Assembly (NCBI GenBank): GCA_963978545.1
Contig: OZ021721.1
Coordinates: forward strand, 97,513,918-97,577,917
Direction: 5' to 3'
DNA: 64,000 nt
From: Linyphia triangularis
Taxonomy: Eukaryota; Arthropoda; Arachnida; Araneae; Linyphiidae
Part shown: positions 24,068-34,657 of the stretch, in pieces
Layout: the number at the start of each line of letters is the position of its first letter
Numbering within the stretch: position 1 is the first letter of the stretch
Notes under the pieces: model-generated
Database searches by the model: none
The model's input: the letters and a program-made list of their open reading frames with translations, nothing else
What the model was told of the DNA's origin: nothing
Translations under genes and position numbers: made by a program

Positions 24068-24193
24068 CTTTTCCTTCGTGAGTTCAATTTCTTTTAATTT
24101 TTCAACTTCCACACATTGACGTGAATCATAAGCATCCCTAGATACACCAAGATCAATATCTTGCTTCCATAAAATTTCTATTAGATCCATATC
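24068..24193 (-). CDS. cnc: cnc Neh2 exon with DLG motif (42 codons)
   Basis: Acceptor CTTTTAG|GATATG and donor GAAAAG|GTATGTG bound 126 bases, phase 0 on both sides. It encodes [18 protein letters not shown] at its start, nearly identical to the NRF2 segment [19 protein letters not shown]31-L32-G33 (short-isoform numbering) is the low-affinity Keap1 Kelch-binding DLG motif. The second half is a charged helix with lysines 49, 51, 57 and 59, the region ubiquitinated by Keap1-Cul3 in vertebrate NRF2. Both possible first exons join it in frame. Because its length is a multiple of three with phase 0 at both ends, skipping it would keep the frame but delete the DLG motif and the lysines. Confidence 0.95.
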
Positions 24194-24270
24194 CTAAAAG
24201 GAGAACAATTAAAAATAAAAAAATAAAGTTACACAAGTACATGTTAAACAGTCCAAAAACTGTGTTTTAC

Positions 24271-24321
24271 CTGTGTCATGTAATCAGGAACATGAATGTA
24301 GCTGTCACTTAAAATATACAT
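24271..24321 (-). CDS. cnc: cnc proximal first coding exon: short NRF2-like N-terminus (17 codons)
   Basis: ATG at 24321 opens MYILSDSYIHVPDYMTQ, then a donor CAG|GTAAAA in phase 0. Only 77 bases separate it from the Neh2 exon. The arrangement copies vertebrate NFE2L2, whose first exon encodes a 15-residue leader ending QQ just before DMDLIDILWRQ. A product from this start lacks the hydrophobic anchor and would be cytosolic/nuclear and Keap1-controlled. The promoter should lie above 24321, and the region to 24600 contains an ACAAAGATGGCGCC element resembling a YY1 site. Transcription from here is inferred. Confidence 0.85.
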
Positions 24322-24592
24322 CTTTCAATTTAAACTATCTATACAAACTCGTACTTATATAAAATTATTATATAATGTAAAAACAAAAAACTTCCGTTGC
24401 TTGCCCCTCTATCAAAATTCGACTGGAAACTGACGAAACTAGTTGCAATCAAAACACGGGTACAACAATTTTCATATCTGTTTTGGGAGAAAACAAGAAA
24501 ATATCATGGAAAAAGTAGGGTCTAAGTTCAATTTTTATCAGAGATAAAAAGAATCCATCACTTGGATGCAAGTTGATGCAGACAGAACAAAG

Positions 24593-24676
24593 ATGGCGCC
24601 ACGAGTCACAAAGAAGATTTATGTGGGGTTTATTATTCTCTCCATCTTTATCTTACAATACACATACGAAAAATAA
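24593..24676 (+). CDS. candidate small ORF (27 aa) with one hydrophobic segment, divergent from cnc
   Basis: ATG in a good context (AAAGATGGC) opens MAPRVTKKIYVGFIILSIFI and seven further residues before TAA. A basic start is followed by a 17-residue hydrophobic stretch, the layout of a signal anchor or micropeptide. It starts 272 bases from the cnc proximal ATG on the opposite strand, so the two could share a promoter. No family is recognised. It could also be chance, or the 5' end of a spliced gene, though no donor precedes the stop. Confidence 0.25.
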   Translation: MAPRVTKKIYVGFIILSIFILQYTYEK

Positions 24677-25429
24677 GAGATAATTTTGTAAAATTGAAAA
24701 ACTCATTGTCAATTAAAAAAAATTTTGATGCCCACACTCATGTTCACCCAAATATAAGCTCAAGAAGAGTGGGACAACTCAATTTTCTTTTACTTCCAGT
24801 AGTTACATAAGAAACCAGGCACCCCCCCTCTCCTTTCCACTTCCCTGCCGAGTCGAGAAAATTAAGTAAATGAGTTTTGTTTTGCGACCAACCCTTTTTT
24901 ACAAATGCTCAAATTATTCAGTAAATAATTAATTGAATCAATTATCCAATGTTTTAATAAGATAATAAAAATAAGGTTTAATAAAAATATGGTACAGTAA
25001 CCAAAAAAAAAATACCGTTGGCTATAACTTTTATTCAAATTGATGAAATAAAAAACAAGTAAAGTATAGTAGTTATCGTAAAGGGTCATGCATTTATTTA
25101 AAACTGAATTAAATGTTAAGAACTGCAATGGCAGAACTTCATAAATATTCCATTTTTGGATTTAGCATCCAAAACAACATAGAAATACCGGGTTTTATAA
25201 TTTTTCAATGAGTAATGGTTAGTGATTTAAATGTTGATAGGAAACTAATGTTAAACATTGTTTTTGCTACCCATAAATTGTTCAATAATCAATATATTTT
25301 AATAACTTTTGTTTCAAACGGTAAGTTTGTTACAGACCAAATATAAAAAGCGTGCAAATGGACTTGATGGAAATTGAATGGTTTTAAAATCAACAAAACA
25401 GGAGCTTTCAAGATTTACCACAAACTTGA

Positions 25430-25975
25430 ACATTTAACGTAGACTTGATGCATGAGTGTTTTCTTGACACAAGAGCTACACCATATCCAGACTACATCGA
25501 AACATCGTAGCAACATGATTCTGAATTTTGTAACGGAGCATCCCTTCATAGAGCTCTGCATTTGAGTCTCGAATGAATAAAAGAAAGCCCATGTAAACCA
25601 CCAGACGACAGCTGATTATCTGTCACAATCTCACAATCATCATCGTGTCTGCTCATTTTTAGAATCACACAGAAGAGCGGACTCCGAGTCCTCTTGCATG
25701 CTAAGCGCCTCAGAGCCACGAATCGGGGCATCGTAGCAACAATAAAACGAACACAAAGAATAGTTCAAAAGTCAAATGGAGAACGCTTTCTGAAATTTCT
25801 AGAAAACTTTATGAGGCACCAGACAAACGACTAGTTTATCACAATCATCATCGTATCTAATGATTTTCAAAAACCATATACTATTGCTGATGTGTGGAAA
25901 TGAACCAGAGTTCTTTCGCATGCTAGGTGGGCAGTCTGCCTCCAAACTATGAAAACGCCAGCAAGGATTGAATTG
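25430..25975 (-). repeat. two adjacent tRNA-like SINE copies, AGCATGC family
   Basis: Minus strand shows CTAGCATGCGAAAGAACTCT with GGTTCATTTCC (about 25900-25930) and CTTAGCATGCAAGAGGACTC (about 25685-25715). Each is followed by a body containing CGATGATGATTGTGA and GTCTGGTG. They are head-to-tail and well diverged. Confidence 0.55.
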
Positions 25976-26026
25976 GATTTTGTCTAGTGCAAAAGCTACA
26001 CTAAATTCAATAAAGCATACTACACG

Positions 26027-26665
26027 CAGGCCCTGATCATCGCCTAGGCCCTCAAGGCCCGGGCCTTGGGCCCATGATTTTAGGGGGCCCCGAAATATGC
26101 TTTAAACCTTTAACTTTTATTTCACAAAAGCTATGTAAATATCTTTTATAATCTGTATAAATGAATTTTGACATAAAAATAATTTTGTATTGATCTTGAA
26201 CCGTCTTTGGTATCCCAGAGTGCATTTATTCAAATAAACGAAACCATCATTTAAAAGAGTAAAAAAAAAGCTTTTCTAAAAGATAGAGACAAAAATTTAA
26301 AGGAATTCTTGATGAATTTAGTATAAAATCAGCAAATGTCGACTCTGAAGTTATGAGTAATGCTGCAGATATTGTTGTCACGGATATTACTACTCATTGT
26401 GATCGTGAAATGCAATACTACATTACAAAGTTTTTCCTGTTTTGATTTATAAATTTGATTGTTTGAAATTTATTTCTTTATTCGTGATAAAAAAAATTAA
26501 CTTTTATAAAACAATATATTAACATTAATTTATCAACTTTTTCTATATTTAATGTTAATTCATTTGAGTATGTGTCAAACCCATTTCCAATAAATCTCTC
26601 ATTTGAAAAAGGAGCCCCCGAAATTATCTGGGCCTTGGGCCCCAACTTGTCATGATCAGGCCCCG
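26027..26665. mobile_element. non-autonomous hAT element, 639 bp
   Basis: Inverted ends CAGGCCCTGATCA and, inverted, CGGGGCCTGATCATGA. Flanks ACTACACG (26019-26026) and TCTACACG (26666-26673) are an 8-bp duplication with one mismatch. GC-rich GGGCCTTGGGCCC subterminal repeats occur at both ends. A short internal stretch (about 26300-26440) may be transposase residue but has no recognisable motif. Confidence 0.82.
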
Positions 26666-26789
26666 TCTACACGAGAGAACATTATTACAATATGATCTTA
26701 ACTATTGAGAGTAGCCCGAGGGTCAAAGGGAAACTGACACGAAATAGCGTCTCAAATGGAAGTAAACCAACCCGGAAAACTTCCATCAG

Positions 26790-26945
26790 GCAGACAAGCA
26801 ATCAACTCGAGAGTATTTGTATTAATCGCTGTCATCTATAATCATTTTTAAAATCAGAGATTGCAGATGCGGGGAAACGGAACGAGTTTTCTCGCATGGT
26901 AGACGAGAGTACTCTTCCACCGAGCCAAGAGTTCGACAGAACTTT
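26790..26945 (-). repeat. tRNA-like SINE copy, AGCATGC family
   Basis: Minus strand: GGCTCGGTGGAAGAGTACTC, CTACCATGCGAGAAAACTCG, then TTCCGTTTCCCCGC. It shows A-box and anticodon-arm resemblance and the same body type as the copies near 25.7 and 25.9 kb. Confidence 0.5.
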
Positions 26946-27359
26946 TATGGATCTAAATCAAGAATATATTTTCGGTTACTTTTCAAGAACGCCTAACTTA
27001 GTTTAACTACACCGATTCTAAGTAAGAAAGGTACAGCAAAGTTGCGCAACACAAAATATGTTTAAAGCAACAAAAATAGGTTACGCAATTAGTAGCATCA
27101 AGTTTTTTTTTACCAACGTGTGGATTGCAGTGTGTTGCCCCATAGTTAACCTTGAGCGGCCCTCCTCCAATTAAACAAGCAAGCTTTCCAGGAAAAAATT
27201 GGGCAGCCATTCAATTTCAGCGTTCATTGCCCAGGTATATTCTTGTGAACTAAGCAAGAATCGACGCACCGAATTTCATCAACACACCCAATTCTACGTA
27301 ATCCGCAGTTTTCAAAAGGTGACCTTACTCTATTTACCAAAAATACAGGGTGATTATAA

Positions 27360-28316
27360 TTAAGGGGACACAGTACCCTGACAATAAAAAAAATCGTTTT
27401 GAGGTTCTTTATTTCATGTTTTTCTACGTTTCTTTGCCTTTTCATTGATGTATTACATTTGTTTGTACTCAAATTAAAAGGATGTTATATTTTGTTTTTA
27501 AAATGACAACTTTCAATATAAACTATGTTAGTTGGTTGGTTGTTTTCAGATTATCTGGCGTCGTCAGCAACACGAGGGCTATAATGCGCCGAAACATTCG
27601 TCATTAGACAAGCCAACATACATTTACAAACACCCATGCCTAACACGGGACTCGAACCCACAACCTCGTGGTTTAGAAGCTAGCACGCTAACCACTACAC
27701 CACTTGGTCGGCATAAATAAACTGTTAGACTTTGGCCTTTAACTTTGATTTTCTCTAAACGTGATATTTTAAACTTCAATGTACCTTTTCTAACTAACTA
27801 GTAGAGATACTCGTAATTTTTTTTTATTAAATTGTGGTACATAACCTACAGATTAAACGGAGGTTAAAAAAATTCCAGTTATTTTCTTAATTATTTTTTA
27901 AATACCAAATATTTGTACAAAAAGAGGATTTTTTTCGAGAAATTTTTGGAAAATTGATAAAAATTTAACAAGAAAAATTCTGATGATATTTTTTACCAAA
28001 CTTAAACCTCAGTTTAATTTGTAGATTATGTATTACAGTTTCATAAAAAAAAATATTGGTATATATCTACTAGTTAATTAGAAACGGTACATTGAAGTTT
28101 AAAATATCACGTTTAGAGAAAATCATAGTTAAAGGTAAAAAGCTTATATAGTTAGCATTGATAGTTTGCTTTTTTAAAACAAAATATAACATACTTCTAA
28201 TTAGACTAGAAACAAAAGTAATACATTAATGGAAAGGAAAAAATACATAGAGTAACATGAAATAAAAATCTCAAAACTGATTTATTTTTTATTTTTAGGT
28301 TACTGAGTTTCCTTAA
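27360..28316. mobile_element. foldback element with TTAA ends, interrupted by a SINE
   Basis: TTAAGGGGACACAGTACCCT at 27360 and, inverted from 28316, TTAAGGAAACTCAGTAACCT. The arms continue to match for about 370 bp (TTTATTTCATGTTTTTCTAC; ACGTGATATTTTAAACTTCA; TAACTAACTAGTAGAGATA), with about 10-20% divergence by eye. The left arm is split by SINE copy 4. No coding frame. Confidence 0.85.
27531..27712 (-). mobile_element. tRNA-derived SINE copy 4
   Basis: Same family, with several changes in the head (CACTTGGTCGGC, GTGGTTTAGAAGC). The imperfect duplication AAACTATGTTAG / AAACTGTTAG shows it is older than the other copies. It sits in the left arm of the foldback, whose right arm still shows the uninterrupted site. 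Confidence 0.88.
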
Positions 28317-29054
28317 AGCTCATCTTTCAAAAAGCTATAACGGAAGAAAAAAAAACACTGGTCAGAACGATCTAAATACACGTGAACGGTGAAATGATGG
28401 GGCAAAAGAAAAAAAAATTCGTTATTCATCGTTTGAATCAGCTTTCGTTTCATCATTTTGAAATCGGCACCAAAGTGATTATAAAATCCAAAACCAACAA
28501 AACAATAACTTCTAAAAATGCATCGATAAAAATTTTGAAACTAAACTTCACAAATTAAAAGGATTGATTAACCACAATATTGACATTTTCTCTAACTAAT
28601 GCGATTTTGAAGATTAAATCCTTCGATATAAGTAATTTGAAGCCTAATTCAAAATTGAAATGTGAAAAAACTTGGGCTAATTACTATAAATTAGATTTCC
28701 TAGCAAATTACAAAAATGTCATCGAAACAGTATATTTCGAGACAATCACGAATTAACGAATCACCTCTTATGAATTTGTTATACTCCAGACATTCTCAAG
28801 TTAAATATTTAACACAGTAATCTGATTGTCAACCCTAGCTTAATCGTGCGGTTGACAAATGTTCCCTAGAATCTCAATTTCTCAATAGATGGCAGCACAT
28901 GATTAAAGTCTTCTTACAGTAGTTTCAAGTTATTTTAAAAATATCTTTCAATTTTTACTTTCTTCTGTTCAATAATATTGTGTTTTTAATTAAAATATCC
29001 ACTTACATTGATATTTAGTCACGAATTTAATGGTATGCAAGAAAATTTAAATTT

Positions 29055-29072
29055 GGGGGACATTTGTCCCCC
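29055..29072. repeat. GC-rich hairpin GGGGGACA/TGTCCCCC
   Basis: Perfect 8-bp stem with a 2-base centre, next to GCGCGACCTTTTGTCTCGCG on the minus strand, which could fold as an anticodon-like arm with a TTT loop. It may be a decayed tRNA-like SINE head. No B box is present. Confidence 0.35.
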
Positions 29073-29998
29073 ACGCGACTAACCGCGAGACAAAAGGTCG
29101 CGCGTCTAACCATGGATATCCGTTTAATGGGATCCGTTCAATCCGAAAGTATACGAAAATATCAAGGAAACGTCGTAGCGACAACGAAAATCTGGAATAC
29201 ACTTTTATACAGTAATGGTTACTAATTTGAGCTAAAGTAGTTAGTAAATAAACTAAAACGTCAATTCAATGTGGCAAATCAAAATGGTGTTAACGAAAAA
29301 TAAACTTAACTCTATTGCCGATAAGGAATGTGGCACTTAAAAAAGAAATTTTCTTTAAAAAAATAAAAAATTAATTTATCTAAATAACTTGAAATTTAAC
29401 TTATTGTTCAGTTAAGATAACAAAGATTGGATGGAAGATGATTAAACTTTAATTCACATTAACTGGTTTTCTTAATTTTAACGTAATCAGTAAAGATTGG
29501 CAGTATTCCAAGTTTCTTTATGAAAATACAATAATTACTACGTCATCAGCAACGTGATATGTATCGTCACTTTGGCTTGCTTTGCTAAAATACAAGAAGA
29601 TTTAAAAGATGCAAGTATTACTAAGATTAAGATTTAAAAGATGCAAGTATTTGGCGCCAGAAAAGTCAAATCATTTGCACCCTTCCTCGTTGAAAATTAA
29701 AAGAGCGGTGGGTTCCCAAATAAAAAAGAATGCTCATTATTCAGCAAGATATAACATATTTGGCTATCGAATTTAGTTCAATTCAATTCGATTTATGAAT
29801 AATTTCAGTCCTTTTTTTCCCGGCAGACCAGTATATTCATATTCTACAAGCATTTCTCTACATTCTAAAAAAAAATCAAAATGATGTTAGATAAGATACC
29901 TAAGCTTGCAGTCGCTCTCAGTATTTTGTGATAAATGGCAAATTGTTAAGGTTTTTCTAAAAGGTTATCTAGTTGCTTCTTCTTCATGATATCTACAA

Positions 29999-30216
29999 TT
30001 AACAACCTTAGCGCTCGAGCGACGCCTCTCAGGCGCCACATGATTGGATGCCGCAACTCGAGAGGACCACTAGATTTGATGTGGAAGTTCAATGCAATGT
30101 AATGACTTGAGTCACTTTGAAGCGGATTCGTAACCCCGAAATGAACTAAAAATGCTGCGAAACGTCTCGAGTTGCTGGGTCCCCCCGCGAAAAAGGCCTC
30201 GAGTCCAAAGGATTAA
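29999..30216 (-). mobile_element. piggyBac-like MITE family P1, copy 1
   Basis: TTAA at both ends. The interior includes CGAAACGTCTCGAGTTGCTG and GAGAGGACCACTAG, shared with copies at 42201 and 43115. The left terminus is diverged (CAACCTTAGCGCTCGAG). Confidence 0.8.
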
Positions 30217-30344
30217 CTGCCTATGATTTAAAACTGCATCGGCGATTTGGTATCTTCGAATGTTGAAAACTTTTCTTTCAATTCGGGTATTTTGATTCAA
30301 CCATGAGTGCTAGTCTGTAATTTTCTTAATCGAAGTTTTCCATT

Positions 30345-30500
30345 GCCTAGCATGCAAAAGGTTTCGGGATCGAGCCTTGTTTGTTGCCCTGCAGTCAATC
30401 TTTTCAAAGTAAGTAACCATGACTGCGATTGTGACCGTCGTGATTAGAGTGTTGGGCTGATTGGTGGTTGTTTTCTGTGTTTTGCCTCATTCGAGACGAA
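30345..30500 (+). repeat. tRNA-like SINE copy, AGCATGC family
   Basis: CCTAGCATGCAAAAGGTTTC followed by GGGATCGAGCC (B-box-like) and a body with GATTGTGACCGTCGTGATTA. Confidence 0.5.
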
Positions 30501-31681
30501 AAAGCGTAGAAGTTAACTGTAGTTTAATGCCAATAATTTCTCATACAAAATACTCTTTTTCTTAAAAATTACTAATATTTGTATACAATTTATAGTTGAG
30601 AAATAATAAAAAACAATTCAATACAATGCAGTAGTTTTGGTTGGAAAAAAACTCCTCCAAGTAAATAGTTTTACCATGAGAATTCAAACTCTCTCTCCCC
30701 CTCCCCCCTCACCTTCCCCACTCCCCCTTATATCAATGTATTTCATTAAAGATGTTTGTAAAAGAAAAATGTGTGTATTATTAATTTGTATTATATAAAA
30801 TTGCTAAAGAATATTAGTTTGACTAATAGTATAATGGGTGCTTATAACTAAAGCTCAACTTTCAAAAATTATTTTTTAAAAAATCACTGACCTGTATATA
30901 CTCGAAGAAGTCAGAAACAGAATGGCATAAGTAAAAAAAACTATCTCAAACTATCTTTTTTTTCTAAGCCACAACATTGCTTTTGGAAAGCAATGATTAT
31001 GATTCGAAATTAGTTTTTATCTTATATCGTTTCCCCCTTTTTCGAGTACATACAGGTCAAATTTCAGGTCATTCGGGCCAGTTTTTTTTAACAGCTTTTT
31101 GAAAGTTGAACTTCAATTTTTAAACATTCTGTATTTTCAGGCTAAAGGGAAAAAAGGATTAAAAAGTAAAAAAGTGTAACAATCTGCTTAACTATTATTC
31201 ATTGCAACGTAAATGAGTTTCTATTAAAAAAAATTGCAAAATGTTTCCTGTAAGTAATTTTCTATAACATCAATGAATCAATATCCTGAATTATCCAAGA
31301 AATTTAAACTTTTCTTGTTGACGTTTATAAAAATCCGAATTAAGAGGGTATAGGACACTAAATTTAGAAAAAATTACCCATTTGTTTTATAGTTTAAAAA
31401 AATAATATAGATAGATCTGAGTTTAATGAAAGTAAAGCCATAACTTAAACTCGACCTGAATTACAACTCTAAATATTGAATAATTTGCATCACGACCGAT
31501 GCTTCTCAATTCAACCATGCTATTCCAATACTTTAAGTCCAGTTTTCTTGATGAGGATATTTTCCCAGTCTTTTGAAGTTTGAATGGATATAATTAGAGA
31601 ATTAAATATTATAAATGCATCAAAATTTTTACAGGTATTTTTTTAAATACATTTCTTTAATTTGTTCAATTGGTAAAATAT

Positions 31682-31723
<42 letters not shown>

Positions 31724-33754
31724 CAATGCATTCCATGATGAGTAATTTAGTATAAAAAAAATTGTAAATGGAACTAAAAGTTTTGGAATAATATCAAAAT
31801 TAAAAATAGTCAAAATTTTACACAAACTTAAAGTTTAAAAAAAAACTAAAAGTGCTATTTTAATATAAAATTGTTTAATCAACTACAATAATTAAAATAC
31901 ATCTAATGCCTAAAAAATTTCAGAACAATCACATTAAACTTAAAGATTTTTAATTTGTGTGGGCTTAATTCATTTGCATATTTAGTTAAATTTTGAATTA
32001 TTTTAATATTGAATAAAAAAGTAACTATCCCAATTTTAAAATATTTCTTTTGGAAGGATTAGCTATGCTTTTAACAGATAATATTTTTAAGCTGAAATTA
32101 AGTCTTTCTTTGGCCTCGATTATTTTATTACAAAATTCAAAAAAAAAAAATATTTTTAAATTTACTTGGAAGTTAAATTAAACATTATCAAATAAAAACT
32201 AAATAAAACAAATAAAACATTAAACATCATCAAATAAAAACTAAACACAACTCTACACTTTATTTGACATAAATGAGAGGGGAGGGTGCTCAAGTAGATA
32301 ACAAAAAAAAAAAAAAAATACGCTACACACCAATTTATGGCAAAAAGTTATATTAATAGGAATAGAAGGAGTTAAATAGCATTAAATTTAAATTGGATTA
32401 AATGCCTAAACATAATTAAACATTAATTAAAAATAAAAGGCTTCTAATTAAAAAAGTAATGAAAATTGAATGGATAAGAACTTTTTTTTAAAAATAAATA
32501 ACTTCTCATTTGAATTCGTATTTAAATAAAGTGTGTGATATTGGACTGCATAGATCTTTTATGTCATGTAAAAAAAAAATTAAAGGAGTTTTTTCCATCA
32601 AAATTATACTGTATGCATAATTACTGCAGAAATTTTGAATAAAGTTATTCTGTAGACATAGAATTGTTAATTTTTAATTTTGAAGTCAAAAAATATTGTC
32701 TCACCTGACAGCTCCAAGAGCAGAAAAGTGTATATTTTTAACATCCATTCCCCCCCCCCCCCTTTACTGATTAAATCTTGGCTAACAATAAAAGGAGCCC
32801 TATCTCCCCTTGTCTGGCCTGTAAATAACTAATAAATTATTACGCCATTCGTTTGGAAAAATACTGACATAATACGAACACATCCAGTTACCAAGGCTAT
32901 TCAAGATACAGATTGCCATTGCATTATTTTTGCTTTCAAATTCTACCGCTTTAAGTATCTAACGCATAAATTAAGTATGGATTATAGAGAGCGTTTTCCA
33001 GGTGAAATTACAATGAGCATGTGGGACTAACAATTGAGCAACTCATGTGATCAAATTGCCATTTAGAATTAGAGCATTTGACCTCAAACTATACTAAGTG
33101 CTACCATGCTTGGCGCAGCATCACCTTATTGTAGATGGTTGTTGTAGTTGGGTTTTTTTGCGTTTTCTGGTGCAGGGCTACACTATAACTTTTATTTAAT
33201 GAAAACCCCAGTCAACTAATGTTCAAGAAGAATTAACTTAAATCAATCGATGAAATTAGGGTACAAAAATACGCAAAGGTGAAAGAATAAACATCTTTAT
33301 AAATAAAACAACAATTAAATTTTAGTATGGAGCATTGTTTACAAACAAAAGTGACACTTTAGACAAAACATTGCCGAAAAATAAACTTTCAGTATTATAC
33401 TCATAAATATTTATTGTTCTTTTATGTAGATGAATAATTCGAGCGTTGGAAGATTTATATGACCCTCTACCCCAGTGGCCGGGCACTTTAAATTTTGAGT
33501 GCAGTCAAATTTGTTGATAAATTATTATTATTATATCTGGTTCTGTTTAGTGCTAGTAACTATAAACCAACTCCTAAACAATGGTCCTTGAATCGAAATT
33601 TGGCCCTCCAAAGGAAAGAAGTTATATTGCTGACCTTTGGCTCCTTTGACTAAGGAGTATTTTTGACGACCACTGTCCTAACTCTTAATTTCACCTTCAA
33701 TAAGATGATACCGCATCAACAATGGTAACGTTCTGTCGTCTTTAGCGTCAAATA
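30501..33754. other. AT-rich intron sequence with one palindromic MITE
   Basis: No exon recognised. It includes the palindromic element at 30855-31120, a T35 run and (A)n tracts. A C12 run lies near 32752. Confidence 0.4.
30855..31120. mobile_element. small palindromic MITE
   Basis: AGCTCAACTTTCAAAAA at the left matches, inverted, AGTTCAACTTTCAAAAAGC. GACCTGTATATACTCGAA matches inverted GACCTGTATGTACTCGAA, and the arms close on GCTTTTGGAAAGC near 30983. Related ends (GCTCATCTTTCAAAAAGCT) occur just outside the foldback at 28316. Confidence 0.65.
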
Positions 33755-34266
33755 CAGGGTGTTTATAAAGTAACTATACATTCTTGTGATAATCACATTT
33801 TAATGCATAAATTACTATATTAATCAAGCATATATCATACCAGGACACATATTAAATGCAGTATAATGTGCACCCTCCCCCTTGCACAACTCTGCACAGC
33901 ACCCAGCGTTCCAGACGTTCCACCGGGTCTCACCAAGAATGTGAGCTCTACGGGGTCACCAAAAGTAACCGCCCTAGATTTCTTTATGTGTGGATTTACA
34001 AAATTCAAGGTGTACCAGGTGAGCATACGTAACATTTTAAACAAAGGATTATAGCCGCAATTGATGAAATTACACCAGCTATGTTACGACATGTTTTCCG
34101 GACTACGGTAGAAAGTTGGGCGCTGTGACGAGATGTGCAAGGAGGGCGCATTAAAATGTACTAAAAGTGTGTCCTGGTATGAACGATATATGTTTGATTA
34201 ATAATATGATTTATTCAATAAAATGTGATTATCACAAGAATGTATAGTTACTTTATAAACACCCTG
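33755..34266 (+). mobile_element. Tc1/mariner-superfamily element, internally deleted, 512 bp
   Basis: Inverted ends of about 120 bp begin CAGGGTGTTTATAAAGTAAC on both sides. The interior keeps the transposase C-terminus on the plus strand: SPKVTALDFFMCGFTKFKVY, where the family has SPDLTPLDFFLWG..K.KVY. In a shifted frame comes PAMLRHVFRTTVESWALC (family: PEMLRRVW..). The D of SPDLTP is K here and the frame is broken. It lies 390 bases from the cnc distal exon. Confidence 0.82.
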
Positions 34267-34354
34267 CATAGTAATCCATAATCACTATTAGATCGCGTGA
34301 CGTGATAAATGTAGATTCAGGGGATATATGACGATTTGGAGGACGATTTAAAGG

Positions 34355-34545
34355 CACCAAGCTCATGATAGGGAAATCGTGGGTTCAGTCCTGGCAACCG
34401 CCAAATACTGATACGATATTGGTGACTGGTTAATCCGACCTGTGACTGGTGACCGACCTATTAATGGTGGTACACATTAAATAGTTCGTGGACTCAATGT
34501 TCTCGTGTAGGGTGGGATTGGAGAAAGAGGTTTGCACGAGAACGT
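34355..34545 (+). repeat. tRNA-like SINE, third type
   Basis: GGCACCAAGCTCATGATAGG followed by a near-perfect B box (GGGTTCAGTCC) and GGCAACCGCC, then an unrelated body with GTGACTGGT repeats. It is a single copy here, about 110 bases from the cnc distal exon donor. Target duplications are not clear. Confidence 0.55.
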
Positions 34546-34657
34546 TCTGTTTGATTAATTATTTCAAGAGTTTCTAACGCAAAATTTAAAAAATTCCAAT
34601 TGCGACAGTCTTTTTCAAACGACTGAATATTTTTGTAGATTCAAAAAGCTTGCTTAC

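Larger units (their letters stand above)
24322..34657 (-). other. long cnc intron/upstream region of the proximal promoter
   Basis: Serves as intron for the distal transcript and as 5' region for the proximal one. It holds a tRNA-like SINE cluster, a hAT element, two foldback elements, piggyBac-like and mariner-like MITEs and a T35 run (31684-31718). No additional coding exon was recognised. Confidence 0.7.
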
